A DNA stretch of 44,431 nt, from NCBI GenBank assembly GCA_000828075.3, contig JXCB02000039.1, positions 109,798 to 154,228 on the forward strand, read 5' to 3'. Of this stretch, positions 24,931 through 34,018 are shown in pieces (the stretch's first letter is position 1; each line of letters starts with the position of its first letter). The notes under the pieces are model-generated. The model was not told the origin of the DNA. It ran no database searches and worked only from the letters and a program-made list of their open reading frames with translations. Position numbers and translations under genes: made by a program. The stretch comes from Tolypothrix campylonemoides VB511288 (lineage in GTDB: Bacteria; Cyanobacteriota; Cyanobacteriia; Cyanobacteriales; Nostocaceae).

Positions 24931-26202
24931 TTAAACTTCCTGCTTGGACACGACAACTGGCTCAATTGCTGAACGTTGAGCCGTCAGTGAGTAGAACAAA
25001 GACTCGTACTGATTTAATGCTTGTTCAAAAGCATATTCCTCAACTGCAAATTGGCGACTCTTATAACCAAATGTTTTCACTTTTTCTGGGTGGTTGTACA
25101 AATCCAAAACTGCCTTTGCTAAAGCTTGAGGATCTTCTGGAGGAACAACGACTCCACCACCACTTTGTTTGATAGCTCGTGCTGCTGTGCCATTTGCAGG
25201 AACAGATCCCAGCAATGCGCGACCACTGGCAAGTAACAATTGGATTTTCGATGGCATATTGAAAGATATGACATTTTTCTTTTGTACCACCAAACCCACA
25301 TCAGCAGCTGCCAACATTTCTGGCAAATGTTCACGAGGTTGAAAAGGCAGTAGCAAAACATTACTTGCACCGGATTCCTGACAAACTTTCTGCAATCGCT
25401 GCAAACCTTTTGCTTCGCCAACAATCACAAACACAATATCTGGAATATGCCGCAACAAAGAAGCAGCTTTGACAACGGTTTCTAAGCCTTGAGTGAGGGC
25501 AATGTTGCCAGAGTATAGTACTACAAATTTGCCATCTAGGTTATGGGCTGCTCGGAAAGCATTATTTTTTTTCGCTAAAGGTCGGATGAAATTGACATCC
25601 ACCCAGTTGGGAATTTGTACGATTTTTTTAGAGGCTACGCCCTTTTTAAGCAAGTTTTCTACAAAGCCATCAGCGATGACGCTAATTTTAGTAGCACTGT
25701 GATAAGCAAATTTTTCTAACGCTGTAAACAATTTGATCAGCCATTTGTTCTTCAAAAGACCAACATGTACGGCAGCTTCCGGCAGTATATCTTGAAGGTT
25801 TAAGACCACAGGGCAACTGTGCAGCCATCCCAAAAGGGCTGTTGGTAAACAAACAGGTAAGGATGGTGAGGTTGAGAGAATCACATCTGGACGCCAACCT
25901 ATAAGCGCTGGCAGAAAACTTGTAAGCACGAAGCTAGCATCTAGCAATACCCGATCTATAAAGTTGGGCTGCGGACGAATCCAAACATAACTACGTTGAA
26001 TTTGAACCCCATTTTTGTACTCAGTGAGATGCCACTTGCCCCGATAGCCTGGGTATATCCGACGTTCAGGGTAGTTAGGCATAGCAGTCACAACGCGCAC
26101 TTGGTGTCCGCGCTTGACCAGTCCCTCTGCTAATTCAGTCATGAGAGGGGCGATACCAATTGGTTCTGGGTAATAGTTGTACGAGTAAATCAAAATGCGC
26201 AT
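24931..26202 (-). CDS. WcaI-family GT4 glycosyltransferase
   Basis: 423 residues. Starts MRILIYSYNYYPEPIGIAPL, the N-terminus of the colanic-acid WcaI type, followed by MTELAEGLVKRGHQVRVVTA and the YPGYRGKW signature. The donor-binding half has VLYSGNIALTQGLETVVKAA, IPNWVDVNFIRP and SGRALLGSVPANGTAARA. Such enzymes build exopolysaccharide repeat units on a lipid carrier at the cytoplasmic membrane. It is on the same strand as, and downstream of, the STAS-sugar transferase gene, though 840 bp of repeats separate them. Confidence 0.9.
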   Translation of the reverse strand: MRILIYSYNYYPEPIGIAPLMTELAEGLVKRGHQVRVVTAMPNYPERRIYPGYRGKWHLTEYKNGVQIQRSYVWIRPQPNFIDRVLLDASFVLTSFLPALIGWRPDVILSTSPSLPVCLPTALLGWLHSCPVVLNLQDILPEAAVHVGLLKNKWLIKLFTALEKFAYHSATKISVIADGFVENLLKKGVASKKIVQIPNWVDVNFIRPLAKKNNAFRAAHNLDGKFVVLYSGNIALTQGLETVVKAASLLRHIPDIVFVIVGEAKGLQRLQKVCQESGASNVLLLPFQPREHLPEMLAAADVGLVVQKKNVISFNMPSKIQLLLASGRALLGSVPANGTAARAIKQSGGGVVVPPEDPQALAKAVLDLYNHPEKVKTFGYKSRQFAVEEYAFEQALNQYESLFYSLTAQRSAIEPVVVSKQEV

Positions 26203-26601
26203 TACAAATTAGTCTTCGTCCGAAGAAACCTGGTGTCCTGTTTTATGACAACATTTGTTCACAACATCATTTCGCACGTAAGTACGCCTCCTTGTTGTAT
26301 TTTGCCTTTAGACTCTTTTAATATCAGTCATTCTTCATTGAAGATTGAGTAAAATTTGACGCGACCTTCTGAAAAATGGATTGGTATTTTTGTTAAGGGT
26401 TGAATATTATATATTTTTTTGTCCTTATACTTACGTAAACGGTGCCTGTATTGTTTATTATTATGTAAATTTCTTGTTACATAGCTTTTATATATACAAA
26501 AAATATATTTATATATGGCAATCCTCTGTATATTTGTCTGAAAGTGCCTGCTTGTAAGTCTGGAGGAGGCTTGTGCTAACGCGAAGCGTCCTGTGCCTCC
26601 T

Positions 26602-26635
26602 ACGGAGACGCTACGCTAACGCGCAGCGTCTCCGT
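26602..26635. repeat. Inverted repeat ACGGAGACGCT/AGCGTCTCCGT
   Basis: An 11-bp perfect stem (26602-26612 with 26625-26635) over a 12-nt loop ACGCTAACGCGC. It is preceded by a diverged GCTAACGCGAAGCGTC unit. The GACGCTACGC/AACGCGAAGCG motif is a known kind of interspersed repeat in Nostocales. Confidence 0.7.
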
Positions 26636-26670
26636 CAGAAGAAGGGAAGCGCATAAATTGACGCCCTTCA

Positions 26671-26701
26671 GATCCCCGACTTCTTAAAGAAGTCGGGGAT
26701 C
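26671..26701 (+). terminator. Strong hairpin followed by a T tract
   Basis: GATCCCCGACTTCTT pairs with AAGAAGTCGGGGATC: 15 bp with a single-base loop, followed by TTGTTTTTCC on the plus strand. It has the form of a terminator, but no plus-strand gene ends nearby. The same CCCCGACTTCTT palindrome is a common dispersed repeat in these genomes, so a repeat is the likelier identity. Confidence 0.45.
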
Positions 26702-26731
26702 TTGTTTTTCCATGAATTTAGGATTGCTATA

Positions 26732-26837
26732 TATAGCAACAGCCAAGGTGCGTACGACGCTAACCGATGATAAAACCTAGACACAAAAAGACTTTTCACC
26801 CAGTCCCCAGTCCCCAGTCCAAGCGTCCCCTGCTATA
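26732..26837 (+). mobile_element. MITE-like repeat, copy 2 of 3
   Basis: 106 bp from TATAGCAACAGCCAAGGTGC to CCCCTGCTATA, sharing ATGATAAAACCTAGACACAA and GACTTTTCACCCAGTCCCC with the copies at 10050 and 31053. Its left end adjoins TTGCTATA, which makes a 16-bp perfect palindrome (TTGCTATATATAGCAA) across the junction. This may reflect target choice or an older neighbouring end. Confidence 0.75.
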
Positions 26838-27045
26838 TAATCAAACAATAAAAAACCCGGCATTTATGCCAGGAGATTCAAGATGAGTTGTTTAAATTTT
26901 GCAGTGAAGAAGTTAAGTAGCCATAATGAACTGCCTACACCAAGACAGATGAAATTTTATTTTTTCTTCTGGGTTCTGCGTTCTGAGTTCTATTTTCAAG
27001 TCAGGTTGGCTAGACTCTTAGTTCTTTACACCCTTAAAAATAGTT

Positions 27046-28068
27046 TTAAACAGCACCACTGTTTTTGTTAAACAAGATAGCTACTGTTTTAAAAATCAAC
27101 TTCAAATCGTACATTAAGCTCCAGTTTTTTTGATACTGCAAATCTAGGCGAATAACGTCCTCAAATTTACGGACAGTAGACCGCCCATTGACTTGCCATT
27201 CTCCGGTCATTCCCGGTTTGACATCTAAACGTTGCCACTCTGGGACTTCATAGCGTTCAACTTCATCAGGCGTAGGTGGTCTAGTGCCTACTAAACTCAT
27301 CTCTCCTTTTAAAACATTCAAAAATTGGGGCAGTTCATCTAGACTGGTTCGACGCAAAAAGCGCCCGACTTTGGTAACTCGTGGGTCGTTGTCTATCTTG
27401 AAAAATGCCCCTTGAACCTGGTTCTGCTTTTCTAATTCGGCTTTTCTCGCTTCTGCATCAATATACATTGAGCGGAATTTCCAAATTTGAAAGCGCTTAC
27501 CCATCCAACCACAACGGATTTGACTGAAAAAAATTGGACCAGGACTATTGAGTTTAATAGCAGCGGCGATTGGGATAAATAAAATTCCTGTAATTACCAA
27601 TCCTACAAGTGACCCAACTACATCTATAAATCGTTTCATCCAAGAACGAACAGAAGGATGTGTAGTTGGTAACTGTTCTTCAAATTGACTCTTTTGGGGT
27701 GGCGTTTCCCCTTGAGATTCAATTAAAAAAACTTTATCCAGTCCCGTAAGGTTAAGGACTGACATCACCTGAGGAGTGACATTCCGCAGTATAAATTCGA
27801 TATTTGTTTCCTGAGCAATTTTCAAATTGCTAACTAGGGCACCTAAACCACTACTATCCATAAAAGTAGTTTGGTGAAAGTCAATGATAATTTGTTTGGT
27901 ATCAGGATTTGCTCGTGTGATATCTTGGCAGGTTTGCTTAAAGGCTACAGCCTCAAGCACACTCAACCGCGCGGATACCTGCACAATTGCCGTGTCATTT
28001 GAGAACATCACCGGAAAATTTACCTCTTTGGGTTGGCTAGTCATGAAGCCCTGCACTTTCGTTGCCAT
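27046..28068 (-). CDS. STAS domain - sugar (polyprenyl-phosphate glycosyl-1-phosphate) transferase fusion
   Basis: About 340 residues from the ATG at 28068 (the frame extends 6 codons to a TTG at 28086). Residues about 15-115 form a STAS (anti-sigma antagonist) domain with the phosphorylatable-serine loop [16 protein letters not shown]. The rest is a bacterial sugar transferase: one membrane helix ([20 protein letters not shown]), [49 protein letters not shown] and [15 protein letters not shown]. This enzyme type starts exopolysaccharide synthesis by moving a hexose-1-phosphate to undecaprenyl phosphate. The fused STAS domain suggests control by a partner-switch kinase or phosphatase. Confidence 0.9.
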   Translation of the reverse strand: MATKVQGFMTSQPKEVNFPVMFSNDTAIVQVSARLSVLEAVAFKQTCQDITRANPDTKQIIIDFHQTTFMDSSGLGALVSNLKIAQETNIEFILRNVTPQVMSVLNLTGLDKVFLIESQGETPPQKSQFEEQLPTTHPSVRSWMKRFIDVVGSLVGLVITGILFIPIAAAIKLNSPGPIFFSQIRCGWMGKRFQIWKFRSMYIDAEARKAELEKQNQVQGAFFKIDNDPRVTKVGRFLRRTSLDELPQFLNVLKGEMSLVGTRPPTPDEVERYEVPEWQRLDVKPGMTGEWQVNGRSTVRKFEDVIRLDLQYQKNWSLMYDLKLIFKTVAILFNKNSGAV

Positions 28069-28420
28069 GTCAATATAATCTGCCAAACATTATTGTGTCT
28101 TAGCAAGTAGCCTTACCTCATGAGTGTTAATCAGTACGAATAACGACTCATCGCTAGTTACTTCAGTTGAGATTGGATATCATCAGGGACGATTCACAAT
28201 AGAACAAGAAGCTAACTAAACTTTGAAGTATCAAGGATAAACTATGAAATAAAGGATAAAGCGTAAAGTTCAGGTATGAAATACTTTATACTTCAATTCA
28301 TACTTTCTATTTCTCACTTTTGCCGTAACTTCATACTTCTAACTTGATACTTCATACTTTTTTAGTGAAAAACATCCTTGTTTTTGTGCCGACATAGCAG
28401 ATACTTGTTGCTATCATCAC
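28069..28420. other. Divergent intergenic region with AT-rich repeats
   Basis: 352 bp between the divergent sugar transferase and queE genes, so it must hold both promoters. From 28210 to 28365 it contains several imperfect copies of ATACTTCA/TGAAGTAT-type words in both orientations (AACTTTGAAGTATCAAGG, TTTATACTTCAATTCATACT, CTTGATACTTCATACTTT), able to form a long hairpin. No gene seen. Confidence 0.6.
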
Positions 28421-29218
28421 ATGAGTGTTAAGAATACTATTACACCTACCGCACGCCTGATAGAGGTCTTTTCCGCCATACAAGGGGAAGGACTGAATGT
28501 GGGAACACGTCAGATTTTTATTCGCTTTGCTCTTTGTGACTTGCGCTGTCACTTTTGCGATAGCGCACATACTTGGAACGCACCCGCCACTTGTAAAATA
28601 GAGCAAACCCCTGGATTACGTGACTTTGAAATTTACTCGAATCCTGTTCCACTACCGATGTTACTAAAATGGGTAGAGCGCCAAAATTTGCCATGTCTAC
28701 ACGATACCATTAGCTTAACTGGCGGGGAACCACTTCTTCATACGCCATTTTTGTTAGAATTTTTACCCGAAGTACGTTCAGTTACGGGTTTACCTATATA
28801 CTTGGAGACTGGCGGACATCGTCCAGAACAACTGGATATCATACTACCCTATGTAGACTCTGTAGGAATGGATTTCAAATTGCCAAGCACAAGTGGCGAA
28901 AACCGTTGGCGAGAACACGCAGAATTTCTCCAACTTTGTTGGAATTCACAAGTAGAAGTTTTTGTCAAAATAATTGTTTCTCAAACCACAGATCCAACTG
29001 AGTTGGAAGATTCTGCTCAATTGGTAGCATCTGTCAGTCCATCTATCCCCGTATTTCTACAACCTGTCACACCATTGGATGATTTGATCGCGTTCAACCA
29101 ACCGCCGATGCTTGCTCCCTCTCCGAGTCAAGTTTTAAATTGGCAATCTCTGATGAAGCGTTTTATCAAGCAAGTACGCGTGGTTCCTCAAACACATAAA
29201 ATGCTTAATCAGCTCTAA
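28421..29218 (+). CDS. queE: 7-carboxy-7-deazaguanine synthase (radical SAM)
   Basis: 265 residues. FSAIQGEGLNVGTRQIFIRF is the QueE hallmark, and the radical-SAM cluster motif is CDLRCHFC (Cys39, Cys43, Cys46; CxxxCxxC form). Further on are SLTGGEPLLH and LETGGHRPEQLD. It forms the 7-deazaguanine ring from 6-carboxytetrahydropterin, toward preQ0 and queuosine (or 7-deazaguanine DNA marks). It stands alone here; no other que genes are next to it. Confidence 0.92.
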   Translation: MSVKNTITPTARLIEVFSAIQGEGLNVGTRQIFIRFALCDLRCHFCDSAHTWNAPATCKIEQTPGLRDFEIYSNPVPLPMLLKWVERQNLPCLHDTISLTGGEPLLHTPFLLEFLPEVRSVTGLPIYLETGGHRPEQLDIILPYVDSVGMDFKLPSTSGENRWREHAEFLQLCWNSQVEVFVKIIVSQTTDPTELEDSAQLVASVSPSIPVFLQPVTPLDDLIAFNQPPMLAPSPSQVLNWQSLMKRFIKQVRVVPQTHKMLNQL

Positions 29219-29426
29219 GAATAAAACTCATAATTCAGAATGTTTCGACTAAGAAATTTAAAGATTTCAATAAAGAATTGAAAATTCATGATTGAGGAAA
29301 AGCCAAATCGGATTATGAGTTTTTCTTAATGAAGATGTCATCAAGAAAAAGCCAAATTGTATAAAATTTTGATGTCAAAAACAGTACATAACTGGAGAGT
29401 TAAACTGTTCTTAATACAGGAGTCAG

Positions 29427-30986
29427 ATGCTGAAAAAAGCGATTTTTTGGATATTACACATGGTTCAAGCAAGACATTGGCTTTCTGTATTAAGTTGCAC
29501 GCTTCTAATGTCTGCTGTTAGTATGACAGGACAGGTAACATCAGCGTACGCTATTTCTCTCACCAATACCCTTTCTATTCCTGGTGAAACGACAGATTTA
29601 CAACCTGGAAATGGTGCAAATGTCAACAGGTTTGGATTTTTCTCGGATATCTACTACGATCGCTTTAACAATGTGTACTATGCATTAGGCGATCGCGGTC
29701 CTGGTGGCGGCGTCATACCCTACCAAACACGAGTCCAGAAATTTTCTGTAGATGTTGACCAAAATACAGGGAGGATCGCCAACTTTAAAACACTAGAAAC
29801 GATTTTATTCACAAAAGATGGTATAAATTTTAATGGATTAAATCCGAGGTTACTGAATGGGAATGCCGGAAGTCTTGGTTTGAGTCATGATCCAGAAGGG
29901 TTTGCTGTTGCTCCCAATGGTAATTTCTACGTTTCGGATGAGTATGGTCCCTCTGTGTATGAATTTAAACCAGATGGTTCTTTCGTCAGAGCATTTACGA
30001 CCCCAGAAAATCTCATTCCCATTGCTAATGGCGATCGCAACTTTGTTGATGGTCGTCCAACCATTACCAGTGGTCGCCAAGATAACAGAGGATTTGAAGG
30101 TTTGACCATAAGCCCAGATGGTAGCAAACTCTATGGCTTGCTGCAAGACCCTCTGGTGAATGAGGGTTCTAACGATGGTTCAGCAGATGGACGCCGCAGC
30201 CGCAATTTAAGATTGGTAGAATTTGACACAGCAACAGGACAGAGTACGGCACAGTACATCTATCAGCTAGAAAGTCTGGCAGAAATTAATCAGCGGATTC
30301 CTGGAACAACAGATGATTTTGGGGCGAATTCCCAAGGGCGTAACATTGGTATCAGTGCAATTACAGCCCTCAATGACAAGGAATTTTTGGTGCTGGAAAG
30401 AGATAATCGCGGGTTTGGGGTGGACGCATTAAACGATTTGGTGGATGATCCAAGCGAGACACCACCGCCTGTTGGTAGCAAGCGAGTTTACAAAATTGAC
30501 CTCACAAACGCAACCGATGTCAGCGGGATTAGTTTGGCAAACACCAATACATTACCCACAGGTGTCAACCCCGTAAGTAAATCCCTATTTCTAGATATTG
30601 CTGCAGCTTTAAGCCCTGACAATCCAGGTGATTGGACAAAGATAGGAGAAAAGATGGAGGGATTGGCAATTGGTCCGCAACTTCAAGATGGTTCTTACGC
30701 GCTTCTCATAGGCACTGACAATGATTTTAGTGTCACTCAAGAGGACAATTCTATAACTCAGTTTGATATTTGTACGAATGCCAACGGTACCAGCTATAGC
30801 CGTAGAGTGATTGACAGTGGATGTCCAGAGGGTCAGAAGTTAATTCCTGGGTTCCTTTACTCGTTTAAGGTGAGTTCTGCTGAACTAGGCAAATTTGTCC
30901 CACCACAAAAAGTGCCAGAACCCACGGCAACTGCTGGGCTAATGTTGCTGGGTTTAAGCGGTTTATGGCTGAAACGGCGGCGTTAG
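29427..30986 (+). CDS. Esterase-like/phytase-like secreted protein with PEP-CTERM anchor
   Basis: 519 residues. A long signal peptide (hydrophobic LSVLSCTLLMSAVSMTG, ending near SAYA) precedes a beta-propeller-like phytase-like domain (PF13449 type): FGFFSDIYYDRFNNVYYALG, DPEGFAVAPNGNFYVSDEYG, GFEGLTISPDGSKLYGLLQD, EFLVLERDNRGFGVD and KMEGLAIGPQL. The C-terminus is a PEP-CTERM sorting signal: VPEPTATAGLMLLGLSGLW followed by LKRRR. It is exported and probably processed by an exosortase-type system, with likely phosphatase or esterase action on an unknown substrate. An AGGAG at 29418-29422 supports the ATG at 29427. Confidence 0.88.
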   Translation: MLKKAIFWILHMVQARHWLSVLSCTLLMSAVSMTGQVTSAYAISLTNTLSIPGETTDLQPGNGANVNRFGFFSDIYYDRFNNVYYALGDRGPGGGVIPYQTRVQKFSVDVDQNTGRIANFKTLETILFTKDGINFNGLNPRLLNGNAGSLGLSHDPEGFAVAPNGNFYVSDEYGPSVYEFKPDGSFVRAFTTPENLIPIANGDRNFVDGRPTITSGRQDNRGFEGLTISPDGSKLYGLLQDPLVNEGSNDGSADGRRSRNLRLVEFDTATGQSTAQYIYQLESLAEINQRIPGTTDDFGANSQGRNIGISAITALNDKEFLVLERDNRGFGVDALNDLVDDPSETPPPVGSKRVYKIDLTNATDVSGISLANTNTLPTGVNPVSKSLFLDIAAALSPDNPGDWTKIGEKMEGLAIGPQLQDGSYALLIGTDNDFSVTQEDNSITQFDICTNANGTSYSRRVIDSGCPEGQKLIPGFLYSFKVSSAELGKFVPPQKVPEPTATAGLMLLGLSGLWLKRRR

Positions 30987-31052
30987 CGTGAAAATGTCAT
31001 TTGTCTTTTGTAACGACAAATGACTCATGACAAAGAACGCCCTCTTTTGTGA

Positions 31053-31157
31053 TATGGCAACAGCCAAGGTGGTTAGGACATCAACAGATGATAAAACCTA
31101 GACACAAAAAGACTTTTCACCCAGTCCCTAGTCCCCAGTCCCTAATCCCCTGCTATA
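31053..31157 (+). mobile_element. MITE-like repeat, copy 3 of 3
   Basis: 105 bp from TATGGCAACAGCCAAGGTGG to CCCCTGCTATA. The left terminus has one change (TATGGCA) relative to the other copies. It lies between the convergent phytase-like and DUF3318 genes, and its right end is only 4 bp from the DUF3318 stop. Confidence 0.75.
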
Positions 31158-31160
31158 TTT

Positions 31161-31805
31161 CTAAATTGCGCCTTCTTCTATATTCCTAGATTTCGCTTTT
31201 GCCTTATTGGCACTGCGTTTGAGAGCAGAAAGCCGTGCTTCGTATTTAGAGCGTTGGCGTTTGCTAGGTGTGGTGTCAATAAGGGTTTTTAAGGCGCTTC
31301 CCAGACTTTTGTAAGCATTGGGCACACTGTAACCGAAGCGAGTTGCCAAGGCGATCGCTTTCTCGTCAGCATCAACTAATTCTTTTAATTGCTTTTCGCC
31401 ACTATTTTTTTGATAGAGTCGCCAGCCAGAAACTCCGCACAGAGCTAAAGCTAATACCAGCAACAATCCATCCTGTACCCACAACTCGCCGACAGCACCA
31501 CCTAAACCAATCGCCAGAGCTGCCATTTCCCAACCATCTTTAGGAATGGTGTCATTTTGAATGCGAGCAACTTCGTGCCAAAACAACACATTTCGCTGAT
31601 CCATCGCCAGCGAATCCCACTTCGCCAAGTCAATTTGAATTTCGACTTGGTCTTTGCCAATTTCTTCGCAGCGGATCATGGGTGGATTGACCTCAGTCGT
31701 ACCTTCAACCGTGACCCAGCTTTGCAATTCTGGCGGTAGTAAACCCTTTAACCGCCTTAGTTCACTCATTTCCGCTTTAGCAGATGAGGTTACATAGGAT
31801 GTCAT
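31161..31805 (-). CDS. DUF3318 domain-containing protein
   Basis: 214 residues, a cyanobacterial family of unknown function. The N-terminal half (to about residue 100) is conserved, with ELRRLKGLLPPELQSWVTVEG and LAKWDSLAMDQRNVLFWHEVARIQND broken at FWHEV. Two hydrophobic segments follow (MAALAIGLGGAVGEL and LLLVLALALCGVSGW). The C-terminus is a basic helical tail (KRQRSKYEARLSALKRSANK). FWHEVARI resembles the HE pair of a metalloprotease-like helix but without the full HExxH. Confidence 0.8.
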   Translation of the reverse strand: MTSYVTSSAKAEMSELRRLKGLLPPELQSWVTVEGTTEVNPPMIRCEEIGKDQVEIQIDLAKWDSLAMDQRNVLFWHEVARIQNDTIPKDGWEMAALAIGLGGAVGELWVQDGLLLVLALALCGVSGWRLYQKNSGEKQLKELVDADEKAIALATRFGYSVPNAYKSLGSALKTLIDTTPSKRQRSKYEARLSALKRSANKAKAKSRNIEEGAI

Positions 31806-31880
31806 AATATCCAGCCTTAGAAAACTTCAGTATATTGAGGGTATCACTTTGGAGTATAGCGATTTCACTGGCGTTCCGGC

Positions 31881-32438
31881 TCATTCGCTAGGAAAACTTC
31901 CCCGCCTTTTGCGAGCTTCCATCGCCTTTTCTAAGAGTTCTAGCAATCCAGGAGCTTGTTCTTGAATGCTAAGTAAAATTCTCTCACCCAGTTCTAGATT
32001 CCCTGGGTCATGACCCGTCTCCATCACCGCCATCAGGCGAGGTATCGCGACATTATCCACAAGCTGAATTAACCCATGTAAACAACGGTTAAATTGTTTT
32101 TCTGTAAGAATCGAGTCTTCCAACGGGAACTCAATTATCGCACGGATCTCTCCATCCGATGGGTCATACTCCCATTGCAGCATTTTGGTTTCCCAGGAAA
32201 TGGAAAGCATTGTTTGAAGAATAGCTGCTTTGTGAGGATGATGTGTCACGCCTGATAGCACCTGAGGCGCAAATAGCCGGAAAAATTTTCCGTCCTCGTC
32301 AAGCTGGACAACAATCAGGAAATCTTTGACGTTATCACTTTCGACTCCTATAATAATACGCTCTTCTTGTTCGTCAATACGGTAATTCCAACCTAAGTTG
32401 TCTAAGAAATAAGCAATCTGTTGCAGATCAGCTGCCAT
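31881..32438 (-). CDS. YbjN-like (T3SS-chaperone-fold) conserved protein
   Basis: 185 residues, soluble. LGWNYRIDEQEERIIIGVES, FLIVVQLDEDGKFFRLFAPQ, ILQTMLSISWETKMLQWEYD and GEIRAIIEFPLEDSILTEKQ form the alternating strand/helix pattern of the YbjN/type III secretion chaperone-like fold. The last 40 residues are helical and charged. Related proteins are widespread in cyanobacteria without assigned function. It is on the same strand as the DUF3318 gene, 75 bp upstream. Confidence 0.75.
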   Translation of the reverse strand: MAADLQQIAYFLDNLGWNYRIDEQEERIIIGVESDNVKDFLIVVQLDEDGKFFRLFAPQVLSGVTHHPHKAAILQTMLSISWETKMLQWEYDPSDGEIRAIIEFPLEDSILTEKQFNRCLHGLIQLVDNVAIPRLMAVMETGHDPGNLELGERILLSIQEQAPGLLELLEKAMEARKRRGSFPSE

Positions 32439-32680
32439 AAAAGCCTCATATGTTGACAGAGCGGCTGTTATCAGATTTAGTTTAACCTGCCAAGGGTACG
32501 AGCATAGAATACTATTGCTACCTTCTTTTCTGTTGTCTTATGTTCTCCACGTACAAAAGCTTTGTCAAAAAAAACACGAAAAACCTAATAAATTTAAGTT
32601 TTTACAGTTCTACGTCTGATAGTAGATTTCAATGAATTTTGTTTTCCACTTAAATTATAGCGGCTTCAATATACATAAAT

Positions 32681-33019
32681 ATGTCAAATATGCCGGATTC
32701 TTCCACAACAGCAGCAGCCATTATTCAGCAAGCAAAATCCATTGAGGAACTACCAATAAAAAACTATGCTTGTCGCTCAAAACTTTTTTTGCATCCACAT
32801 CCAACTGCTAAAGTTTTCCTTTTTTTTCATGGATTCACTGCTGGTCCTTACCAATTTGAACCGATAGGACAAAAATTATTTTACGCTGGTTACAATGTTT
32901 TGGTTTCCTTACAACCAGGTCATGGAATCGCAGGAAATTGGAATAGAGATAATCCTCCTCCCTTACCGACCGAACGAGAAATTTATCAAGATTTTGCGCT
33001 ATTAAAATCTTTTAATTGA
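32681..33019 (+). pseudogene. Alpha/beta hydrolase, truncated to its N-terminal third
   Basis: 112 codons. KVFLFFHGFTAGPYQFEPIG supplies the oxyanion-hole strand (HGF) of an alpha/beta hydrolase, followed by GYNVLVSLQPGHGIAGNWNR and a typical NPPPLPT loop. The frame then ends at KSFN, before the GxSxG nucleophile elbow and the Asp and His that complete the triad. It cannot be a working hydrolase. Its 3' end overlaps the end of the convergent gene at 33002 by 18 bp, so the break coincides with the arrival, or the border, of that neighbour. Confidence 0.8.
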
Positions 33020-34018
33020 CTTAAAAATACCATTTTCCACTTGATTAATGGCTACCAGGATGCCATTTTCTGGGTTTTCTAGCAGGAAATTTTTCACTTG
33101 TTTCAAATAATCGTGAATAGCATCCCGTAAAATAGGTTTTTCGACTGCAACTGTATGATTATAATCCCAAACATCCCAAATTATTATACCTATACCTACA
33201 ATTGGGTCTAATAACTGTGCTCCAATTTTTCCAGCCACTACACCACCAGTCTTTGCTGCCATTTTTGCACCAGCTTTTCCGGCAAAGGATACAGCAATTT
33301 TACTTCCTACCTTTGTCACTGCTGGAATCATTGCTTTTGCAAGTAAGTAAGCGCTTCCTCCCGTCAAAACCTTCAATGATAGGTTAGAGATATTTCCTTC
33401 CATATCATTAATAGTCACTGCAATATCACCAAGATAACGCTCCCAATCTCCCTGGGGTATCTTGTAACTGCTTTGGATATTAGAAAGATTTTTATCCAAT
33501 TCTGCAACATACACACTTATACTATCACTTGTGATTTTCTCAAGTTCAAGCTGTGCAATTTTAGGTCTAAGAACACGTTTGGCAAATTCTGTTTGAAAAT
33601 CCTCAGTCAATTTTTCGGCGACTGCTTGTCCTGGAGGCGGGTTATTTTTATTTGTCCAATGAGCAACTGCTGAATGTAACCATCTAAAAGGAGTGCTCAA
33701 CTCCATCTTCTTTTGATTGAAGTAATTAAAATACCAATCAAGGAAACTATCATTAACACGGGTCATTAATTCATCTGCCCACTTATCTAATTGTTCGGAA
33801 GCAAAACTCTCTGATTGAGAGCGTGCATTCTTGAGAGCAGTAACAAGCGCTTGGTCGATATCTTTGGGTATTTGTGGGATGACTACACTGATTTCTTTAC
33901 TAAGATTCTTACCTGAACCTATTGGTTTTTGAGGCGATAAATCTGTTGCTATTAAAGCTTTGCCTAGCAGGGGAATAATGACAATGATAATGACAACAGC
34001 CCATATAAAGGGAGTCAC
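33002..34018 (-). CDS. Uncharacterised membrane protein, possibly lacking its true N-terminus
   Basis: 338 residues from a GTG. It begins with a hydrophobic helix (FIWAVVIIIVIIPLLG), then a long helical region (40-240) and an alanine/glycine-rich amphipathic stretch (AGKAGAKMAAKTGGVVAGKIGAQ broken at KTGG). A short hydrophobic end, PIVGIGIIIWDVWDYNH, follows. No family recognised. The same frame stays open ~160 nt upstream (reading KKTERIRAWSDFIKSV before the helix) but has no start codon there. A separate frame with an ATG at 34176 ends in TGA overlapping the GTG (GTGA). See the finding on a slippery A-AAA-AAG. Confidence 0.6.
   Translation of the reverse strand: MTPFIWAVVIIIVIIPLLGKALIATDLSPQKPIGSGKNLSKEISVVIPQIPKDIDQALVTALKNARSQSESFASEQLDKWADELMTRVNDSFLDWYFNYFNQKKMELSTPFRWLHSAVAHWTNKNNPPPGQAVAEKLTEDFQTEFAKRVLRPKIAQLELEKITSDSISVYVAELDKNLSNIQSSYKIPQGDWERYLGDIAVTINDMEGNISNLSLKVLTGGSAYLLAKAMIPAVTKVGSKIAVSFAGKAGAKMAAKTGGVVAGKIGAQLLDPIVGIGIIIWDVWDYNHTVAVEKPILRDAIHDYLKQVKNFLLENPENGILVAINQVENGIFKSIKRF

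Larger units (their letters stand above)
26203..27045. other. Repeat-filled intergenic region
   Basis: 843 bp between two polysaccharide genes. It holds a direct/inverted GACGCT cluster (26575-26640), a strong hairpin at 26671-26701, the MITE-like copy at 26732-26837 and, near 26855, a CCCGGCATTTATGCCAGG small hairpin. The 62-codon frame at 26883-27071 has no family resemblance and is not accepted as a gene. Confidence 0.65.

Noticed and set aside
26671-26701. Hairpin as a genuine terminator for a plus-strand transcript
   Set aside because: No plus-strand gene ends nearby, and the palindrome is a common dispersed repeat. Kept only as a low-confidence structure.
26883-27071. Plus-strand 62-codon frame ending inside the sugar transferase gene
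   Set aside because: No recognisable domain, composition of AT-rich spacer, and it overlaps a well-supported gene on the other strand.
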